64,000 bases of DNA from Warburgia ugandensis (Eukaryota > Streptophyta > Magnoliopsida > Canellales > Canellaceae), in the NCBI GenBank assembly GCA_035236585.1, contig CP141126.1, positions 8,073,001-8,137,000 of the forward strand, written 5' to 3'. Position numbers and translations under genes: made by a program. Below are positions 59,001-64,000 of the stretch, piece by piece; the first letter of the stretch is position 1; each line of letters begins with the position of its first letter. The notes beneath the pieces were generated by a model. The model ran no database searches, was not told where the DNA came from, and saw only the letters and a program-made list of their open reading frames with translations.

Positions 59001-60330
59001 TTTCAAACTGAAAACGGCCTTTTCCACTTCCTTGGCAGGTAAAGGGCCTCTAATTCCGACAAGACAGAGTTATCAATCTGGTTAAATTCCAAGCCTTCTG
59101 GAAAACATGAATGTTGTTTCTCCGATGAATAAATCTTCTTAAAAAGTTGAAATGCTTCTTCACATATTTCTCAAGCAATTTTCTAATTTGGATCCATTAA
59201 TCTCTAAAGAATAGATTCAGTTTGCTCGCCTGTGAACACTGCCGTGGAGTGAAAATAAGCAGCATTTCGATCTCCTTCGGCTAACCATTGTACCCTGGCC
59301 CGCTACCTCCATCTTATTTCCTATTGCAGTTCAAGGAATCTTAGTTTTTCCTCGGCTAATGATTTTGGGTGGTGCTTAGTTTAGGAGAGTGGGAGATCCT
59401 CTTCTTTGAGAATAAATAATGATAAAAGAGATTTAAGTAGTTCCATGTTGACTTTTCTGTCTGTCAATGTTCCTGGCCCATTCCTTTAACTTGCTCTTTG
59501 TAAATTTCAGCTTCAGAACCAACCTTGTACTCGCCTCCCCCACAGGGTTTAATTCATTCCAGCACGACTTAAGTTGAAGATTTCTAGCTTTCAAGCCATT
59601 CCAGTTCCAATCGAGAGGGTTTGGGACCCAACTTGGCATCTGCCAATTGAGAACGATAGGAAAGTGGTCAGGACAAAAGTTGTGTAGAATCTTAGAGTTC
59701 GTGCCTGAGAAGATTGACATTCACTGTAGATTAGTTACGAAGAGATCGATTTTGCTGAGAATAGGCATGTGCTGTTTATTTGACCCAGTATACTGACAGC
59801 GTTCAAGAAAGATATCCCGCAATCTTTGTCTCCAATAAATATCGGGAATGATTCCATTCCTTTGGTGATGGATGTTGCTGTATTTCTCTCTCAAAATAAG
59901 CTTAACGACGTTGATATCTCCCCCGCAGACCAATGGATTTTCCCAATTCGAATAAGATTTTTTAATACCCACCACAGAACTTCTCTAGATTGGTCCTCGT
60001 TAGGCCGGTATACTGCCGAAGCAGCTGAGACCTTTGCATTTGAAACTATACAGAATTTTTCAGATGCTGGGTATATCAGTTGTTGAGGCAAAGACATTAA
60101 TCTTTGAGGAATCCCATGCTGGCACCAGTCCGCCCGAGTTACTAATTGCATCTACATGGATGAAATCGTTGGCTCTGTTGATTCTAATAGTTTTAGAACT
60201 AACCTGAATGGAGATGATACAAAGCTTAGGCTTAGGATTGTGAACTATTCCTCTGCCTTGGTCGAGCTTATTCCATTCACCCAGGCCTCTTATTCGGAGA
60301 TACGTAGATCATTGGGGGAGGTTTGACATA
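56066..60330 (-). pseudogene. Decayed L1-type LINE (endonuclease, RT, zf-RVT, RNase H)
   Basis: Minus-strand ORF2 remains in order: an endonuclease domain (60320-59440) with CGGDINVVK and DHFPIVLNW; RT (59027-58320) with GFCMAFYQEFW, PKMQG, SCRPISLIS, KLTLEKAFDRVEW and REIRQGCPLSPSL; a zinc-binding zf-RVT region (57191-57000) with FIHCSVAFDAW and WKERN-like WIERNERCFRGK; and an RNase H-like end (56720-56300) with INEGDSLNTIKW and, across the SINE, YHSANDF. An A-rich tail (poly-T on the plus strand, 56066-56073) marks the 3' end. Numerous stops and frame changes; no ORF1 found. This is an old, dead copy. Confidence 0.85.
56394..56566 (+). mobile_element. Au-like SINE inserted in L1 RNase H region, 15-bp TSD
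   Basis: Box A GGCGCAATGGCAAAAG, box B GGGTTCAAGGCACG, CTCTTGCAAATGCAAGG, CCATTCCCCAGACC and GGGGCTGCCCTTTTTG. Direct repeats TATGTGTGAGAGAAG at 56379-56393 and 56567-56581 bound it, and the L1 sequence continues without loss on both sides. Confidence 0.92.
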
Positions 60331-60499
60331 TCATTTCCCTTCCCAGCTGAAAACATTTCTTCTTCTTCGGCCGAGGTAAATTCTCTGAATTTGTAGAAGA
60401 TCCCTTAATAAGTTTCCTTTTTCATTATCCTTAAAAATTAATCAGTTTTTTGCAAAATTACCATTACTTTATGGCATTTTTGCAAGAAAAACCCAATTG

Positions 60500-60661
60500 A
60501 GAGGGGCTGGGTACCGTGCGGGGCCTCTAATTGGGAGTGGGGGGCAGCTGGGTACCGTGTAGGGCCGGAGGGGGGGGTGTGGGGGCTGATTGCGCAGTTG
60601 GGGGGAGGAGCGGGTACCCATGTTGTGCCGGCCGAGGGAGGGATGGGTGGGGGTGGGTATG
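60500..60661. repeat. G-rich block with a short tandem motif
   Basis: GCTGGGTACCGTGCGGGGCC (60507) and GCTGGGTACCGTGTAGGGCC (60548) are 41 bases apart; many GGG runs on the plus strand could form G-quadruplexes. It ends in GTATG at the solo LTR edge. It is sharply different in base composition from both neighbours. Confidence 0.7.
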
Positions 60662-63548
60662 TGTAACACCCCAAATTTTTAAGACAAATTTTTTTATTTT
60701 TTTTTATAATAATGGTATTTTAAATAAGAGCATTTTGGGATCCCATGAGAAAAGATTTATTTAACATTTTACTAAACCTATCTTAAAACTCCGGGTGTTA
60801 ATTTTTCTTTCTCAAAATGGCGTACATGTAATTTAAACATAAATAAATATCCGCGTATAAATTAACGTCAAATAAATAGGCGCCTTTATTTTAAATCAAA
60901 TAAACGTCCAAAAGACAATAATAATATGGCCCAGGGTCTATCCATCATAACATCCCATATAAATGTCCAATATATGTCCAAAGATCTAAATTACATCCAA
61001 ATATAAAGTATGCAGTCCATAATAAAATTCAAATGATAATCCACTCTAATGACTCACATTACTGTCTAAAACTATAGGGAAAACTAGTCTTCAGCAGCTC
61101 TCAAGGTTTATCAACTGCTTTTCCTTTCCTGGTGTCGCGCTCGAGATCTAAGGCATTGCAAAACAAAGCAATGCCTCAGCAAGCTATCGCTTGTGTAGGT
61201 ACATAGACAATTAATGTAATAAATGAAAGAAATAATGAACATCATTGATGAAAAGTCTAACATTTATGAAAATAGTGAGATCATAATGTCCTGTTCAAAT
61301 AAATGCCAATTTATTCTATATGCTAAAACATGAAATTCACTAAGTTAAAAGCAAAACATGACATGAATCAATAACATGGAGCATACAACAAGAATAAGGG
61401 CACCCTAAGGTAATGGGTCCCACCACATCGCACTAACATCCCTGATCAGGGGTACACGTAGTCAACCTCTGAATGTCGTCACACCCAGGCATATCATCCA
61501 TAACCGTGCTCATCATACATGCACACATAATAAGAATATGGGCCATCATGCTGCAGTGGTAACCCTCCATGGGTATCAACCACCGCCGCTCCCCGTCGAC
61601 ACCATAACGGGAGACTTAGCGTCTGTCCCCATGGAAAGGCTCAGACCGATAGTGTGGACTATCCATGTTACCAAACCCCTACCGAATACCATCTATGGGC
61701 AAGTGTCTATCATATCACAAACTCATCACATCATAATCTTGGAAGGTGGGTGGCCGGCCCTATCCCTCCTAGCATGACGCCCACCGGGCCAGAGCATCCG
61801 TCATCAAATATAAAACACAAAAATCATATGTATATACTAAAACTCAAGAGCACTTATAGCTTGCAATCCCCAAGACATGTCTCTCATCCTGGGGTTAGCC
61901 TATAAAAGGACCAGCTACTAAGCCTCTATTCTCATTTCCATGTAAATCCATGCATTTTCTATATATATAATAAGAAATAAGTCTCTAATTTAAGCATAAC
62001 TAATTTACATCATGCTTGTAAAAGCATTTGAAATAAGTTTATTCAGTAAAAGATTTCAATTTGGAATAACCATCCTGTACGCAATGTCGCATGAAATCCA
62101 CGGTAAATAATAATTGCATTTTAAAACACAATCACACATGATGCTATGTTTAAACATGGTTTAAAAATCAAGGCAAAACATTAGTTGTCGTCACCTACCT
62201 CAGTGTGAGACCACTAGCTTGCTAATAACTCCCTTTAACTGGTATATTCACGTGCACCTGTACATGTCACATCACTATTTTAATATTTTTCTAAAGAAAA
62301 AGTGGTCATTTCTAAGTTTTTAAGTTAAAACTAGGTCCGCGTCGTCAATACGGTCACAACGCCTCTTTCGGATCGTGATTTGGACCTCTCTAGCTCCCAA
62401 AAATCAAGTTTTTGTGAAAACTACCCTTAAATGGGGCCTGTCGGACCACCATAAGGTGGTTTATACAGGCGGCGCCCCTTTTCCGCCGGTTTACACCGGC
62501 GCACGAAGACGTCCGACCATCAAGACGCCACATGGGACGCACAGCGCCCGCCAACTGCAGTCCATCTGCTCGCGCGCGTCGCCACGCACGCGTGCGACGC
62601 CGACATCATCCCCCTGTGCGTCCCGCTGTGAAGACGACCGGATTCCGGTCGCCTCCGGCGGAGCTACAGAGCTCCGTTTTGCGTGATTTTTGTGCCATTT
62701 TCTTCAGAATTCTATCTAGAATCCATTTATGCCCTCCTTTTGCACTGATTTTTCCAAAAACTATGGTTTTTAAATGATTTTTCCCAAGTTCCTAAAATCC
62801 TCCCTAGGTACTGGTTTTTTGGTTTTTTTGGAGAAATCCACCGTTGGATCACTCCCAAATTTAAAGGGTATGCTCTTGGGTCTCTTGTGCACTAGTTGTA
62901 TGGTACGATTTTCAAACAGACTAGGTTTGATCCGTGAAATCACGCTCTAACAGTAACGTGCACACAGGTTCCTAAAAATCTGCTTTTTCCTAATTTTTAA
63001 AATGTTTTCCTAATTGTTTTTCTATTTAATAAATACGAAAAACATAGGTTTGAGGCTTACCTTGCACCTGGCCGGAGTTGCTCGTGTTGCCGGGGCTCCA
63101 CTCGCCGGAAAATCCAAGTCTTGCAGGGCTAGGGTTTTGCATAAAAACTCAAAGAAAACGCTCAAAGTGGAGCGTTTTGGCTCCTAGAGGAGCATAGATA
63201 TAGGGTTTTAGAGTCTTGGGGAAGAGAAACTCTTCCCCACACGTCTCTTTCCACGTCTCTCCGGCGATTTTTCCGGCACTGGTAGAGACGTGTGGAAGAC
63301 GGGGGTGCTAGTATCAATTTGGACCCCTGTCTAATACGTCTCTATCAAATGACCAATTTGCCCTTCCAACTTTGACGGCTCATAACTCCCTCGTTTGAGC
63401 TCCGTTTTTTGCGTTCTTAGTGGCGTTGGATTCGCATCGACGAGCAATTTCTAATTCTTATGTTTTCAGAAAAAAATTTCATCCATAAATTTTTATTTTA
63501 ATTTATTTAATAATTTCCTATTTTATCCTAAAAATTTAGGATATTACA
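60662..63548 (-). mobile_element. Solo LTR, family A, with perfect TSD
   Basis: 2,887 bp, TGTAACACCCC...GGATATTACA, between perfect 5-bp duplications GTATG (60657-60661 and 63549-63553). The sequence is colinear with the LTRs of the gypsy element, with its own small indels, and with a shorter CpG-rich core. No internal element remains. Orientation by comparison with the coding element. Confidence 0.92.
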
Positions 63549-63551
63549 GTA

Positions 63552-64000
63552 TGTGACACCCCGAGTTTTTATTGAACCCATTCAATAGTTCACTTGTATA
63601 ACCCTTATAACATTATATTAAATATCCAATATCACAATTCAAATGACTAACTATATAATACAAAAGCCTTAAATAAAATGTATACCTGTGCACAGAAGTA
63701 TGGTTGCTGGATTCCTTTTGTTGTGTATATCTTCTTCTGTCTTCCTTTATCTAAGACATTATAAACATAAAACATGTACAATATCTCAGCAAACTATGCT
63801 TGGTAGGGGAGTTTAAGAAGCATGCTAAATCTTAAGATACATTAATTATTCAATAGTAATTAGAATATTCATTTCTATAGCAATTAAGTTAAATTGAATT
63901 TACAATATGTTTCATATCTCAATAACCCATTTGTAAGCCAAATATCTACATGTTTTCATCATTATTAATAATTTCATTGATAAATCATATATCTTTACTT
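63552..64000 (-). mobile_element. Probable start of another LTR (family C), runs off the window
   Basis: TGTGACACCCCGAG resembles the LTR starts of families A and B. It is followed, like them, by AT-rich sequence and a CTCAGCAAACTATGCTTGGTAGG segment parallel to CTCAGCAAGCTATCGCTTG in family A. The far end is outside the window. Confidence 0.5.

Noticed and set aside
60438..60674. Proline-rich minus-strand frames
   Set aside because: Antisense of the G-run block; low complexity only.

Overview
This is a piece of a flowering-plant nuclear genome. The support is: spliced genes with GT-AG introns and plant-specific protein families, many angiosperm-type tRNA-derived (Au-like) SINEs, plant Ty3/gypsy and TRIM retrotransposons primed by initiator tRNA-Met, L1 and RTE LINE remains, and a piece of plastid 23S rRNA. 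The species cannot be named from the sequence. The long introns and dense old transposons suggest a moderately large, probably dicot or magnoliid-type genome; that part is inference.

Layout. 355-14633 is a three-level nest of transposons. A solo LTR (355-2933 plus 14329-14633) was split by a full-length 11.4 kb Ty3/gypsy element of the same LTR family on the minus strand (2934-14328). That element in turn took a tandem TRIM (6530-7337) in its integrase region. 14846-17499 is a solo LTR of a second family inside an Au SINE. 17.7-20.9 kb holds RTE and SINE debris. 21231-22978 (minus) is an intact seven-exon BIG BROTHER-related RING-H2 E3 ligase gene. 23.3-24.3 kb has three SINEs and 24.85-24.98 kb a plastid 23S rRNA fragment. 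26.5-27.3 kb is a 5'-truncated RTE with target-site duplications (TSDs). 30.2-31 kb is a decayed bHLH (bHLH121-like) piece. 34.46-34.50 kb is a tiny RTE tail insertion and 35.36-35.55 kb a hAT-like MITE. 36243-36595 (minus) is a small two-exon membrane-protein gene. 38.3-42.7 kb is a DYW-type PPR pseudogene split by a second, internally deleted gypsy element. 46085-52792 (minus) is an intact five-exon UDP-galactose transporter 1 gene. 56.1-60.3 kb (minus) is a decayed L1 LINE with a SINE in its RNase H region. 60662-63548 is another solo LTR of the first family with a perfect TSD, beside the probable start of a further LTR at 63552.

Only three protein-coding genes look intact (E3 ligase, 81-aa membrane protein, nucleotide-sugar transporter). 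All are on the minus strand and unrelated in function, so there is no operon-like logic. The interest lies mainly in the transposon strata: several insertions can be ordered in time by nesting and are bounded to the base by target-site duplications. I found no CRISPR array, defence island or clearly new protein system.
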